Of a stretch of 57,319 nucleotides of DNA, positions 38,921-46,758 are shown piece by piece. Under the pieces are notes generated by a model. That model did not search any database and had not been told where the DNA came from. It saw nothing but the letters and a program-made list of their open reading frames with translations. Source of the stretch: Rhodococcus sp. G-MC3 (GTDB lineage: Bacteria; Actinomycetota; Actinomycetes; Mycobacteriales; Mycobacteriaceae). The DNA is taken from the NCBI RefSeq assembly GCF_030063335.1, contig NZ_JASISW010000028.1, forward strand, positions 1 through 57,319, given 5' to 3'. The position numbers and the translations under genes are program-made. How positions within the stretch are numbered: position 1 is the first letter of the stretch; every line of letters begins with the position of its first letter.

Positions 38921-38976
38921 GATCTAACAGGACCCTGTTACAGATCTCTAACGCTATCAATATCAGGGCCCTGATT
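38921..38976. promoter_or_regulatory. paired palindromic operators before afsA
   Basis: TAACAGGACCCTGTTA (38925-38940) and ATCAGGGCCCTGAT (38962-38975) share the core A-W-CAGG-NN-CCTG-W-T. Their centres are 36 nt apart. They lie 58-108 nt before the afsA start in an AT-richer patch, a likely repressor site. GATCT/AGATC arms extend the first palindrome. Confidence 0.7.
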
Positions 38977-39754
38977 CGATGGGCGAACCGTAACAGCGGT
39001 GGAGGAGGTCGTCAAAGGGAAATAACGCCAAAGAGACCAGATGGTCCACAGCGCTGGGCTTGCGGATTTGGTTAACCTTTACCCTTTATGGAGGTAAGCT
39101 TGACAAACTGAAGCTTAGCTCAGCTAACAATCAAGTATGCTTACGCGCAACGATCTACCGAAAAGCGGGCTCGTCTCGACACGCATCCTCAAATTCCACT
39201 TTTTGAAAAAATACACAAAACTGTTGCGCAGCAACATGTTCGGTTCTGTCTTCCGGTACTACATCTCCCATATTTGTGCGGTGATCCTGAAAATGCACGC
39301 CCCCAAAGTGACCCTGAGCGACCCAGGCAGGTTCAAGAAATTTCAATCGAAATCTGAAATGGCACTGTCTGGCCCACAGGAGGCGGAGATCACAGCAAAA
39401 GCCAGAACCGAGCCTGTGCAACCCGGCGGGTTCCTCGTTGGTCGGTGGCGCCCGCAAACCATTTCAGTGGTCTGGGGAAGTGCAGCGGTCAGCCCTGGCG
39501 ATGCCGCGCATCTCAAGACCGCGTTCAACACCGGGACCATTGGCGATCTCGGATGTAACAAGTACTTCCCGGGGCGCAGTCGATCGCCAAGCTCTCCGAG
39601 TAATACTCGGGTACACACACGATGGTTCAAACCAATACTGATGCCTGTGGTGCACCATCCCGATCGACCGTTGACTGCCCCATCCGTCGACGCGCATACA
39701 TCAGGTTCGCGGGCAGCGGCTCGCGGCGGCGGTGTCTGATTCGGTCAGCCTTCA
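38977..39754. other. AT-richer divergent control and debris region
   Basis: This stretch holds TTGACA at 39100 flanked by two AAGCTT copies, and the inverted repeat TTAGC/GCTAA (39115-39127), consistent with a promoter and operator. A 200-residue plus-strand frame starts at 39137, but it has no ribosome site, no recognised domain and a composition that changes halfway, so I do not call it a gene. The first 170 nt are clearly lower in GC than the surroundings. A regulator gene may have been lost here. Confidence 0.4.
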
Positions 39755-40430
39755 GCCCCGCACCGTCGCATCTGTGTTACCGAGGCGGGGCAGCACGACG
39801 GGCGGTTCCAGGTCCAGTGGTCGCTGTTCGCCGACTGGTGCGACGCGGCCGACGTCGAGTCGCTATCGGCATCGCCGGTCGCGCTGGCGGAATCCCTCGC
39901 TGAACCCCGCTGGCGACTCGGTTCCGCTTCGCCGGGTTTTCGCGATCAATCGTGTTCATCTCGAGGCCGTCCTGCCCGCACCGAGTCGAGTCACCGCGAT
40001 CCGGATCGCACCGGACTCGGCGCGTAGCGACCGAGTGGTCAGGCGTGCCACGCAGTACAAGTAATCGCGTCTGGATTGCCGTCATACGGATCGACGGCTG
40101 CACTGTTCGGCCACCGCGACGCCGTCGTTCTCCTTCTCGCTGCAGCAGGCTTGCCTTACAGGGATATTGCAGGACTCGATCGCACAGACATCACCAGCGA
40201 CGGCGCGCCAGCGTGTAAATCGGCGGCCGCCACCGAATCCGCATCGCTCCCAAAGACGCCGCCGGTTTCGACCGACGCCGATATGGAACCGGGTGGCGCG
40301 CACACCGCACGGGCCGTTTCTCTACTGCATACCCCGCGTCGCCACATCATCAGACCGTCCGGCGGTACCCACCAGAGTGACCCGATCGCCGCTCAGAAGC
40401 CGGTATTTACAGAGCGTGGTTTGACATAGA
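39755..40430 (+). pseudogene. decayed tyrosine-recombinase-like gene
   Basis: Fragments in three frames resemble a phage-type integrase: WSLFADWCDAADVESLSASP near 39810 (N-terminal domain), FAINRVHLEAVLPAPSRV near 39940, and GHRDAVVLLLAAAGLPYRD near 40110, where the catalytic Arg region would start. Each is followed by a frame break or stop. The His-x-x-Arg and Tyr parts are not visible. This suggests an old integration event at the left side of this accessory segment. The assignment rests on short matches. Confidence 0.5.
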
Positions 40431-40454
40431 AGCCGGCCAGAGGGCGCGCCTCAC

Positions 40455-40482
40455 GTCAAGACATCTTGACGGTGCGGTAACT
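40455..40482. repeat. solo IS end or IS-excision scar
   Basis: TCTTGACGGTGCGGTAACT (40464-40482) is identical over 19 bp to the right end of the ISL3-type element and its flank at 26182-26200. Just before it GTCAAG (40455-40460) mirrors CTTGAC (40465-40470), as if the left and right ends of the same IS type lay back to back with the body deleted. Confidence 0.55.
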
Positions 40483-40513
40483 GCGTTTCGCGCACCGTGC
40501 CCTGATCGAAACG

Positions 40514-41062
40514 TCAGAGTGGCTGGGGAACGGGCAGGACGATAATGCCTGTGTCGCGTTGAAGTGCGTCGATCAGGTCTGGCCGTTCGGAGAGCATGTC
40601 GGTGTCGGTCACTGAGTAGCTCTGCTGATCCTCGCCCGGGCACGTGTGGGCGCCGGCGGTGTCGAACACACCCAGGCAAGCATGAGTGTGCGCGAGATCG
40701 TGCCGCGCCCAGTACCGGATCCCCCGAGAACCCCGCACCACGAAGCGCCGCCGCCCACAGCTGCGTCAGCTGGTAGTTCCCGGTGGTGAAAATCTCTGCG
40801 GTGACGCCGAATTGAGCGGGAGCGTTGGACGTCACATCAGCAAGCTCACGCGGCCCAGTGATGCGTATACGGGCCACAGCGCGTGCGGTGAGCTCGGTGC
40901 TTGGGACCACCCACATCCCACCTCAGGTTTCGAGCAGGGTGATCTGTTCGGACTCGGCGGTGTAGCAGGGCCGCAACTATCGGCGAGCGAAGCGCCCGTG
41001 TCCGCCGTTCGCCGTACAACGGCCCGCCCTGCGGCGCTGTGACAGCGGAACACCATCTCCAT
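40514..41062 (-). pseudogene. RES-domain (NAD-degrading toxin type) gene, frameshifted
   Basis: The end of a RES-domain protein is readable across frames: YQLTQLWAAALRGAGFSG continues, after removing one G from the run opposite 40721-40725, into GIRYWARHDLAHTHACLGVF and ends TGIIVLPVPQPL at 40514. Upstream parts (VFRCHSAAGR, YGERRTRAL, LTARAVARIRI) lie in other frames, so there are at least three breaks. RES proteins are toxins of RES-Xre modules that degrade NAD. No Xre antitoxin gene is seen beside it. It should be inactive. Confidence 0.6.
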
Positions 41063-41105
41063 TGTCCGAATCCCCCGCGGCAGATCACTTCATTTTCGGG
41101 AGCGC

Positions 41106-41570
41106 CTACACAGGGCGCGAGCCGGTCCTTTCGAGAGCGGACGCTCGCGTTAAGGCGAGCGCCGCCTGCCGGTGGTCGCGTGCGATCTCGTAACTACCCG
41201 CAAGCAGAAACCACTCCCGCCAATCCTTGGGACGACCGGCGACGCCTGACCGACACCGGGCCAGGTATTCCTTCGCCGCGGCGGGCTGCACGCGGCCGGA
41301 GGGAAGACATGCCAACTCCGGATATGCTCGATAGTCCTGCTGTGAAACCATTTTCGCGAGTAGCCTGTCAGCTGTGTAGCCGAATCTGATCTGGCTAGCG
41401 GTCAACACACCAATGACGCAGCCGAACACGATCAAGGCCAGGCCCATGGCGATACCTGCAACCGCCCCGCTCGAAAACATTGCTGCAGCCGTGAAGCCCA
41501 ACGTGAGCACACCGACGCCGACGACTACTGCTCCTCCTATCGCAACCATCTTCTTGTTCACGACACTCAC
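41106..41570 (-). CDS. small two-span membrane protein downstream of sdhCD
   Basis: This is a 154-residue protein. Two hydrophobic helices cover residues 8-35 (MVAIGGAVVVGVGVLTLGFT) and 38-58 (AGIAMGLALIVFGCVIGVLT). A soluble C-terminal half follows with TPR-like helices (DWREWFLLAGSYEIARDHRQ, ALALTRASAL). GTG 41570 overlaps the stop of the 36-residue membrane protein before it, so the two are coupled. I do not recognise a family. Assembly or accessory function for the Sdh-like anchor proteins upstream is only a guess. Confidence 0.7.
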   Translation of the reverse strand: MSVVNKKMVAIGGAVVVGVGVLTLGFTAAAMFSSGAVAGIAMGLALIVFGCVIGVLTASQIRFGYTADRLLAKMVSQQDYRAYPELACLPSGRVQPAAAKEYLARCRSGVAGRPKDWREWFLLAGSYEIARDHRQAALALTRASALERTGSRPV

Positions 41571-41677
41571 CGTCCCGGTCGATTACGGATGAGCTGCCGG
41601 ACGACGACAACGGTAAACCACATTATGAACATCGCCGCCCCAGCGAGGACGGCCTCGAAGAACAACCCTATAGACAT
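41567..41677 (-). CDS. 36-residue single-span membrane protein in sdh operon
   Basis: The reading frame codes for 36 residues: MSIGLFFEAVLAGAAMF, then IMWFTVVVVRQLIRNRPGR. It gives one membrane helix (about 3-27) and a basic tail, so positive-inside orientation. AGGAG lies 9 nt before the ATG, and the stop overlaps the next gene's start (TGAgtg). It lies 12 nt after sdhD. Mycobacterial Sdh2 contains a one-helix subunit (SdhF); this protein is a possible analogue, but the link is inference and I see no sequence proof. Confidence 0.65.
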   Translation of the reverse strand: MSIGLFFEAVLAGAAMFIMWFTVVVVRQLIRNRPGR

Positions 41678-41689
41678 GACGAACCACTC

Positions 41690-42136
41690 CTATCGTGACG
41701 ATTCTGACGCGACCGGACAGAACGCGGGCAGATCCCCTTTGGCAGTCGGACACGGATCAAACGTAAAGATGGTCAACGTCCCGGCCGCCAGCATCAGTAC
41801 CGCTGCCGCCGTGACCAACGCGGTCAACCAGAAACGCAGCATCGGCCGAATCGCGTAGTCGGATATAATGATCCGCACGCCGTTGGTGCCATGTAGGACA
41901 GCCAGCAGCAGGATCAGAAAATCCCACAGCTGCCAGAACGGGCTCGCCCACTTCCCGGCCACGAACGCGAAGTCGACCTTGAATACCCCGTCACCGGCCA
42001 CCACATTGACATATACGTGCACCAGAACCAGCACCAACAGGACGACGCCGGACAATCTCATGAACAACCAAGCGTACTTCTCGAAGTTCGAGTGACGCTG
42101 CTTCACCGTGACAGCACTATTCGCAGTCTCATTCAT
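41690..42136 (-). CDS. sdhD: Succinate dehydrogenase membrane anchor SdhD
   Basis: This is a 148-residue protein with three membrane helices. NFEKYAWLFMRLSGVVLLVLVLVH, FVAGKWASPFWQLWDFLILLLAVLHG and GTNGVRIIISDYAIRPMLRFW match the SdhD of the mycobacterial Sdh2 type (Rv3317-like). The conserved LHG-x-NG-x-R and DY residues are kept. It normally anchors SdhA/SdhB and, with SdhC, forms the quinone and heme site. It lies 13 nt after sdhC. No sdhA or sdhB follows in the window. Confidence 0.88.
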   Translation of the reverse strand: MNETANSAVTVKQRHSNFEKYAWLFMRLSGVVLLVLVLVHVYVNVVAGDGVFKVDFAFVAGKWASPFWQLWDFLILLLAVLHGTNGVRIIISDYAIRPMLRFWLTALVTAAAVLMLAAGTLTIFTFDPCPTAKGDLPAFCPVASESSR

Positions 42137-42149
42137 CGATAATCGCCTC

Positions 42150-42575
42150 TCACAGGTAATGACTCAGATGACGAATAATGAACGGCACCATCACCAGCAC
42201 CCACAACACGACCACGGTCCACAGCATCAGCCGAGACCTGTCGATACCCTTCGACCAGAGGTCGAGCGCAACAATACGGATCCCGTTGAACCCGTGTCCA
42301 AGGATGGCGGCAACGAGCCCGATTTCGCCGATACCCATCACCAGGGTCTTGTAGGTGCCGATCACCTCGTCATAGGCGGCAGGTGAGACACGCAACATCA
42401 GATTGTCCGCCACGTGCACCAACAGGAAGACATAGATCACCATCCCGCTGACCCGTTGCGCAACCCACGCCCACATCGACAATCCGCCCCGATAAAACGA
42501 GCTGCGGGCTGGAGTCTCCCGCAGGGGCAACTCATCTGCTCTTTGCGCCACGTCGCGCGGTGTAGTGTCTCCCAT
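42150..42575 (-). CDS. sdhC: Succinate dehydrogenase cytochrome b subunit SdhC
   Basis: This is a 141-residue protein with three membrane helices. FYRGGLSMWAWVAQRVSGMV, IYVFLLVHVADNLMLRVSP (a candidate heme His), and ILGHGFNGIRIVALDLW are the family markers. The start is ATG-ATG; the second ATG (42575) has AGGAG at 5 nt. It is the first of a four-gene set sdhC, sdhD, 36-residue protein, two-span protein. The upstream cupin gene is 135 nt away. Without sdhA/sdhB nearby its partner must be encoded elsewhere or be something other than succinate dehydrogenase. Confidence 0.88.
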   Translation of the reverse strand: MGDTTPRDVAQRADELPLRETPARSSFYRGGLSMWAWVAQRVSGMVIYVFLLVHVADNLMLRVSPAAYDEVIGTYKTLVMGIGEIGLVAAILGHGFNGIRIVALDLWSKGIDRSRLMLWTVVVLWVLVMVPFIIRHLSHYL

Positions 42576-42710
42576 CATTTCTCCTTAAGTACCGAATTTT
42601 CAACGTCCGATAGGCACACCGTCACATCGTGTACTCGGAAGCGCACGGCGATACAGGCCGCGGGTTCTCAGGTGAGGGCGGCAGTGTCGGCCGATGGCCA
42701 GTTGCTTGGG

Positions 42711-43172
42711 TCATCGTGGGTCAATCCTGGTGCTCGACAACGACTCAGTAGATCCGCGGGGTGCGCGTAGATGCTGCCGGGCCGCAAGTTCGTCGTCCGA
42801 GACCGGGATTACGATAGGGCGGCTTGGCTCGGTCAAGATCACTGCGACGAATCGAGTTTGCGCGTTCGGCAGGTTGTTCGCATCTCGATAGTGGATGACC
42901 TCACCACCCAATTCCCAAAATGTCTCTCCTGCTTTGACTATCCGCTCAGGGTGCCCTGCGACTTCGAAGATGACTTCTCCTTCGAGGACATATCCGAATA
43001 CTGGCCCGGGATGTCGGTGAGGGGACGAGCCCTCGCTGCCCGGCGGTAAGGTCACAACGATCGTTGTCGCATCAGCTAGAGCAGGAACGGGCACGCCGGC
43101 CACCTGAGCCAAGATGTCGATATGCAGTTCATTTTCAGCGGTCGTGTGACTCATTTTTGCGGAAGATTCCAT
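42711..43172 (-). CDS. Cupin-domain protein
   Basis: This is a 153-residue single-domain cupin. The first motif is GSEGSSPHRHPGPVFGYVLEGE (metal-type His residues), the second is AGETFWELGGEVIHYRDANN. AGAAGG lies 6 nt before ATG 43172. Small cupins of this kind bind metal and may act as dioxygenases, isomerases or sensors; the role is unknown. It is placed between the NAD(P)H dehydrogenase-like gene and sdhC on the same strand. Confidence 0.8.
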   Translation of the reverse strand: MESSAKMSHTTAENELHIDILAQVAGVPVPALADATTIVVTLPPGSEGSSPHRHPGPVFGYVLEGEVIFEVAGHPERIVKAGETFWELGGEVIHYRDANNLPNAQTRFVAVILTEPSRPIVIPVSDDELAARQHLRAPRGSTESLSSTRIDPR

Positions 43173-43245
43173 GTCGTGCCTTCTCCTTCAGTTGACTACC
43201 GCAAGCCGCACAGATTGTCGGCGTGCGGGGAGGAACCAACACGTG

Positions 43246-43262
43246 ATGGTGCATCGCACCAT
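43246..43262. promoter_or_regulatory. inverted repeat before the cupin gene
   Basis: ATGGTGC and GCACCAT flank a 3-nt ATC spacer, a perfect 7-bp inverted repeat, 74-90 nt upstream of the cupin start and 58 nt after the dehydrogenase stop. It could be an operator or a weak terminator; there is no T-run. Confidence 0.4.
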
Positions 43263-43319
43263 GCTGCCAAACGCGCCATCGTTTGTTGCGTACGCCCGAA
43301 GTGCATCCGCGCGTAACGA

Positions 43320-44534
43320 TTAGGCGTGCGCTGAGGCGGAAGGCCATGTAATGCGGTAATCCGCATGTTCCAGGATCGTGGCGGCATCGTCGACCGGTGG
43401 GTAGATCCACTCGGCGTTGATCTGCCGCTTGAGCTTTTTGGCATCCGCACCGGTCATCTGGACGGCGCGATCCCAGCCCGAGGTAACAACGGCTTCGGTG
43501 GCGCCGAGATCGAGGCAGGTCACATACGGGTCGGGGGAGAAGGGTACTTGGTCGATTCCGAGTAGATCTGCGGCCACATTGTGGCCAGCGAATTTGCCGA
43601 GTGGAACCGCGTGTTGGCAGCTCTGCATGACGGTATGTCCGGGTTCTGCTGTCGCGGCTGCGGTATCTCCGGCGGCATAAATGCCGTCGGCGCCGATAAC
43701 CTGGAGATGCTGGTCGACTTCGAGTCGACCCAGAGCATCTCTGCTGCTCGCGACGTCGGCGGTGAGGGGGCTCGCAAACATCCCGGCGGTCCAGATGACG
43801 GTAGCTGTCGGTATCACCTCACCGTCGGAGAGGGTCACTGCATCCGCCGTGATGCTCTCGACGGTGGAGTTCAAGCGCTGTTCGATACCGAGATGATCGA
43901 CGACGTCTGCGATGTGAGGCCTGGGCCCCGGGCCCAGTTCGGGGCCCAGTTCGTTGGTGCGCTGCACCAGAACTACTCTGGTATTGCGGTCAGGTGCCAA
44001 CCCCGCGAGTCGGCCGGCTAGTTCAGTCGCTACTTCGAGGCCTGTGAAGCCCGCGCCGACGACGACGGCGGTGAACTGGCCTTCATGGGAGATGCGGCCG
44101 GGGAGCCGTTTCAGATGATGGTCCAGTGTTGCTGCACCGGTGAGGGTATCGACGTCGAAAAGATGCTCGGCTCCTGGCAGAGTGGGGCGTACCAGTTGAC
44201 TGCCGGTAGCAAGAACGAGTCTGTCGTAACTCAACACAAGTGACTTCGCGTCTCGACCTATCGCCGACACCGTGCGAGACGCCGGGTCGATATCGGTGAC
44301 GGTCGCAGCGATACGCCGGACTCCGATGGGCCCGAGTATGCGATCGAGGGGGACCCGCATGTCACCGGGGTCCGTCTCGTACAAGCGTGGCCGGATCACC
44401 AAATCGTCTCCGCTGCTGATCAGTGTCACCGTCAGTTCTCCAGCTTTACTTGTGTTTTCGCGGGCGAGACGAACGGCAGCGGCGGCGCTCCAGACGCCGG
44501 CGAAACCGCCACCCACAATCAGGATACTTGTCAT
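43320..44534 (-). CDS. FAD-dependent NAD(P)H dehydrogenase-like oxidoreductase
   Basis: This is a 404-residue flavoprotein. FAD-binding VGGGFAGVWSA is at residues 7-17. LVLATGSQLVRPTLPG and the NAD-binding VVVGAGFTGLEVATELAG near 160 follow, then GIYAAGDTAAATAEPGHTVM. It is related to type II NADH dehydrogenases, but the C-terminal membrane-binding helices of true NDH-2 are not obvious. Substrate and acceptor are unknown. It lies 47 nt after the Rrf2 gene and starts ATG at 44534. Confidence 0.85.
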   Translation of the reverse strand: MTSILIVGGGFAGVWSAAAAVRLARENTSKAGELTVTLISSGDDLVIRPRLYETDPGDMRVPLDRILGPIGVRRIAATVTDIDPASRTVSAIGRDAKSLVLSYDRLVLATGSQLVRPTLPGAEHLFDVDTLTGAATLDHHLKRLPGRISHEGQFTAVVVGAGFTGLEVATELAGRLAGLAPDRNTRVVLVQRTNELGPELGPGPRPHIADVVDHLGIEQRLNSTVESITADAVTLSDGEVIPTATVIWTAGMFASPLTADVASSRDALGRLEVDQHLQVIGADGIYAAGDTAAATAEPGHTVMQSCQHAVPLGKFAGHNVAADLLGIDQVPFSPDPYVTCLDLGATEAVVTSGWDRAVQMTGADAKKLKRQINAEWIYPPVDDAATILEHADYRITWPSASAHA

Positions 44535-44581
44535 CTAGAATTCCTCCGTAGTTGGATGAAACGTGCACGTGCGTCGGTGGA

Positions 44582-45067
44582 TCAGTCGCGTCCGAGGACG
44601 CGCTGGACGGTGGACCCCAACGTGGGGGCGTGGGCCTCGGCGGCAGATTTGACGTCTGCGAGCGTTTGGCTTGCGAGCGCCTCTCGCCAAGCTACTTCGG
44701 CCCGAGCCATCGAACTCTTCACTGCGCAGGATGTAGTGAAATCGATTGCGGAGCTTTGGGAGCCGAGCGTTCCGCACTGACGGATTTCAGCGCACCGAAA
44801 CAGTGACTCGCGACCTTCGATCGCATCTACAACGTCGAGCATGGTGATCGATTCAGGGGGGCGAGTCAGCCGAAAGCCGCCCCGCTTACCGGGTGCAGAA
44901 CTCAGCAATTCCGCTTTGACCAGGAGCTGTAGTTGTTTGTTGAGGTAAGTCGCGGAGAGGTCATGGCTTGCGGCGAGTGCAGCAGTCGGGACCGCATCGT
45001 TGGTTCCGAGCCATGCGAGGTTCAAGAGCGTATGCACCGCCCACTCGACACCTTGACTCATTCGCAT
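44582..45067 (-). CDS. Rrf2-family transcriptional regulator
   Basis: This is a 161-residue winged-helix regulator. MRMSQGVEWAVHTLLNLAWL begins the first helix, LSATYLNKQLQLLVKAELLSS is the recognition region and GKRGGFRLTRPPESITMLDV the wing. Three Cys follow (FRCAEIRQCG and TSCAVKS), spaced C-x6-C-x(21)-C, which could hold an Fe-S cluster as in NsrR/IscR/RsrR, although the last spacing is longer than in those. ATG 45067 is chosen for the typical start; ATG 45061 is possible. It likely controls the downstream dehydrogenase, cupin and sdhCD genes. Confidence 0.87.
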   Translation of the reverse strand: MRMSQGVEWAVHTLLNLAWLGTNDAVPTAALAASHDLSATYLNKQLQLLVKAELLSSAPGKRGGFRLTRPPESITMLDVVDAIEGRESLFRCAEIRQCGTLGSQSSAIDFTTSCAVKSSMARAEVAWREALASQTLADVKSAAEAHAPTLGSTVQRVLGRD

Positions 45068-45069
45068 AC

Positions 45070-45088
45070 CTGGACAATATCTATCCAG
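45070..45088. promoter_or_regulatory. possible Rrf2 operator
   Basis: CTGGA and TCCAG arms with a 9-nt AT-rich spacer lie 2 nt before the Rrf2 start, where an autorepressor would bind. The rest of the 334-nt gap to the plus-strand gene at 45402 shows no other gene and should hold both divergent promoters. Confidence 0.45.
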
Positions 45089-45401
45089 TACCGAAGAGGC
45101 AAGCTTGCTCTGGGTGATATTCCCCGGAGTTCGTGGCAGCGGTGGCACTCGTTGTTGTGCATGGTCGTAGGCCATCGACGCGACGAGCCTCCGCACGCCA
45201 CTGAGGCAGATTGCCGGACGGCACCGCCTCGAGATGGAATTGTCCGACCGGTCACCACAGCTTCCAGTTCCGGTCCGTCGGGGTGCAGACGATCCTGCCG
45301 CGGCCTTCGCTCTTCGCAACCGGAGCGCGCTATCGGCAACCGGTTGTGTCGCAACATTCAGTACGCGCACACGGGCGCCGAAGGCGCATTATGGTGACTG
45401 C

Positions 45402-46754
45402 ATGCGCACTTTGGGACAGCGATTTCGGACGGCGGCACCACTCCCACCCCGGGCAGTCAAGGTGGTTGTGGTCGGCGGGGGTTTCGGGGGGTTTCACGCG
45501 CTGCGTAAGTTGCAGAAACTGCTCGAACCGGAGCGGGTGTCGCTGACGCTCGTAGCACCGAACGACTATCTGCTCTACAGTCCGTTGCTTCCCGAGGTGG
45601 CGACGGGTGTGCTCGATCCGCGTGACATCGCCGTGTCCATTCGGCAGACGTTGCGGCGTACCCACACGGTGCTCGGTCATGTCACCGCCGTCGACTTCGC
45701 CGAACACCGCTTGAGGGTCGAAGGACGTGAGGGATCGACCGATATCGAGTGGGACAAGCTGATCCTCGCGCCGGGTTCGGTGACCCGTCAATTCGACATT
45801 CCCGGCGTCGCCGAGAATGCCCACGGATTGAAGACCCTGAGCGAGGCAACGTTCATTCGCAACCACGTTCTTGCCCAGCTCGACGCCGCAGATTCGTTGC
45901 CGGACACCCCTGGTGGTAGGGCCGAGCGTGTGGAGCGACTCACTGTCGTCGCAGTCGGCGCTGGCTATACAGGCACCGAATTCGTGGCTCAGATGCAGAA
46001 CTGGATCAAAGGGATCGCGAAACGGTGGGCGAGCATCGACCCGAACGATGTTCGATGGCTGCTCGTCGACCTGGCCCCGACCGTGCTTCCTGAGCTGGGG
46101 GAAGATCTCGGTAAGGAAGCCCTCGGTGTGCTGCGGCATCGGGGCGTCGAAGTCAGACTGGAAGTGACTGTCAAATCAGCGACCGCTACGTCGGTGACGC
46201 TCACCGACGGAACGGTGATCCCGTCGCGAACTCTGGTGTGGGGTGCAGGCGTGGCGCCGAGCCCGTTGATCGCCAAGCTCGGATTGCCCACCGAAAATGG
46301 ACGACTGATCGTCGATGCTGACATGTCGGTGCCGGGTGTGCCCGGCGTGTGGGCCATCGGCGATGCGGCGGCTGTACCGGATCTGGCAGCCGACCCTTCG
46401 AAGCCGACCCCACCGACTGCGCAGCACGCTCAACGGCAAGGTGTTCGAGTGGCGCGCAACGTCGCCGCGAGCGTAGGAGTAGGCGAGTCGAAACGGTACG
46501 TGCACAAGGATCTGGGTCTCGTGGCCGATCTCGGCGGGTTCGACGGTGTGGCAAAGCCTTTGGGTATACCGCTGAAGGGGCCGGTCGCCAAGTTCGTCGC
46601 TCGCAGCTATCACTTGTACGCGCTGCCGACCGCCGGAGCGCGGGTACGCGTGGCAACGGACTGGCTGTACAACTCGATCCTGCCGACGCGGGTGGTCAAC
46701 CTCGACCAGGTGCGATCCGAGGATGCGTTGATCGCCAAGGCCCAAGGCATGTGA
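45402..46754 (+). CDS. ndh: Type II NADH dehydrogenase
   Basis: This is a 450-residue flavoprotein. FAD-binding [16 protein letters not shown] is near residue 22, [11 protein letters not shown] is the family-specific loop, NAD-binding [16 protein letters not shown] is near 185, and [14 protein letters not shown] near 312. C-terminal [20 protein letters not shown] is the membrane-associating helix of actinobacterial Ndh. It passes electrons from NADH to menaquinone without pumping protons. ATG 45402 is preferred to earlier in-frame starts because homology begins there. It is divergent from Rrf2 and ends 5 nt before an IS630 remnant. Confidence 0.9.
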   Translation: MRTLGQRFRTAAPLPPRAVKVVVVGGGFGGFHALRKLQKLLEPERVSLTLVAPNDYLLYSPLLPEVATGVLDPRDIAVSIRQTLRRTHTVLGHVTAVDFAEHRLRVEGREGSTDIEWDKLILAPGSVTRQFDIPGVAENAHGLKTLSEATFIRNHVLAQLDAADSLPDTPGGRAERVERLTVVAVGAGYTGTEFVAQMQNWIKGIAKRWASIDPNDVRWLLVDLAPTVLPELGEDLGKEALGVLRHRGVEVRLEVTVKSATATSVTLTDGTVIPSRTLVWGAGVAPSPLIAKLGLPTENGRLIVDADMSVPGVPGVWAIGDAAAVPDLAADPSKPTPPTAQHAQRQGVRVARNVAASVGVGESKRYVHKDLGLVADLGGFDGVAKPLGIPLKGPVAKFVARSYHLYALPTAGARVRVATDWLYNSILPTRVVNLDQVRSEDALIAKAQGM

Positions 46755-46758
46755 TGCT

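Noticed and set aside
39137..39739. 200-residue plus-strand frame next to the afsA promoter, a candidate missing regulator
   Set aside because: No HTH, no ribosome site, and base composition changes inside the frame; not TetR-like.
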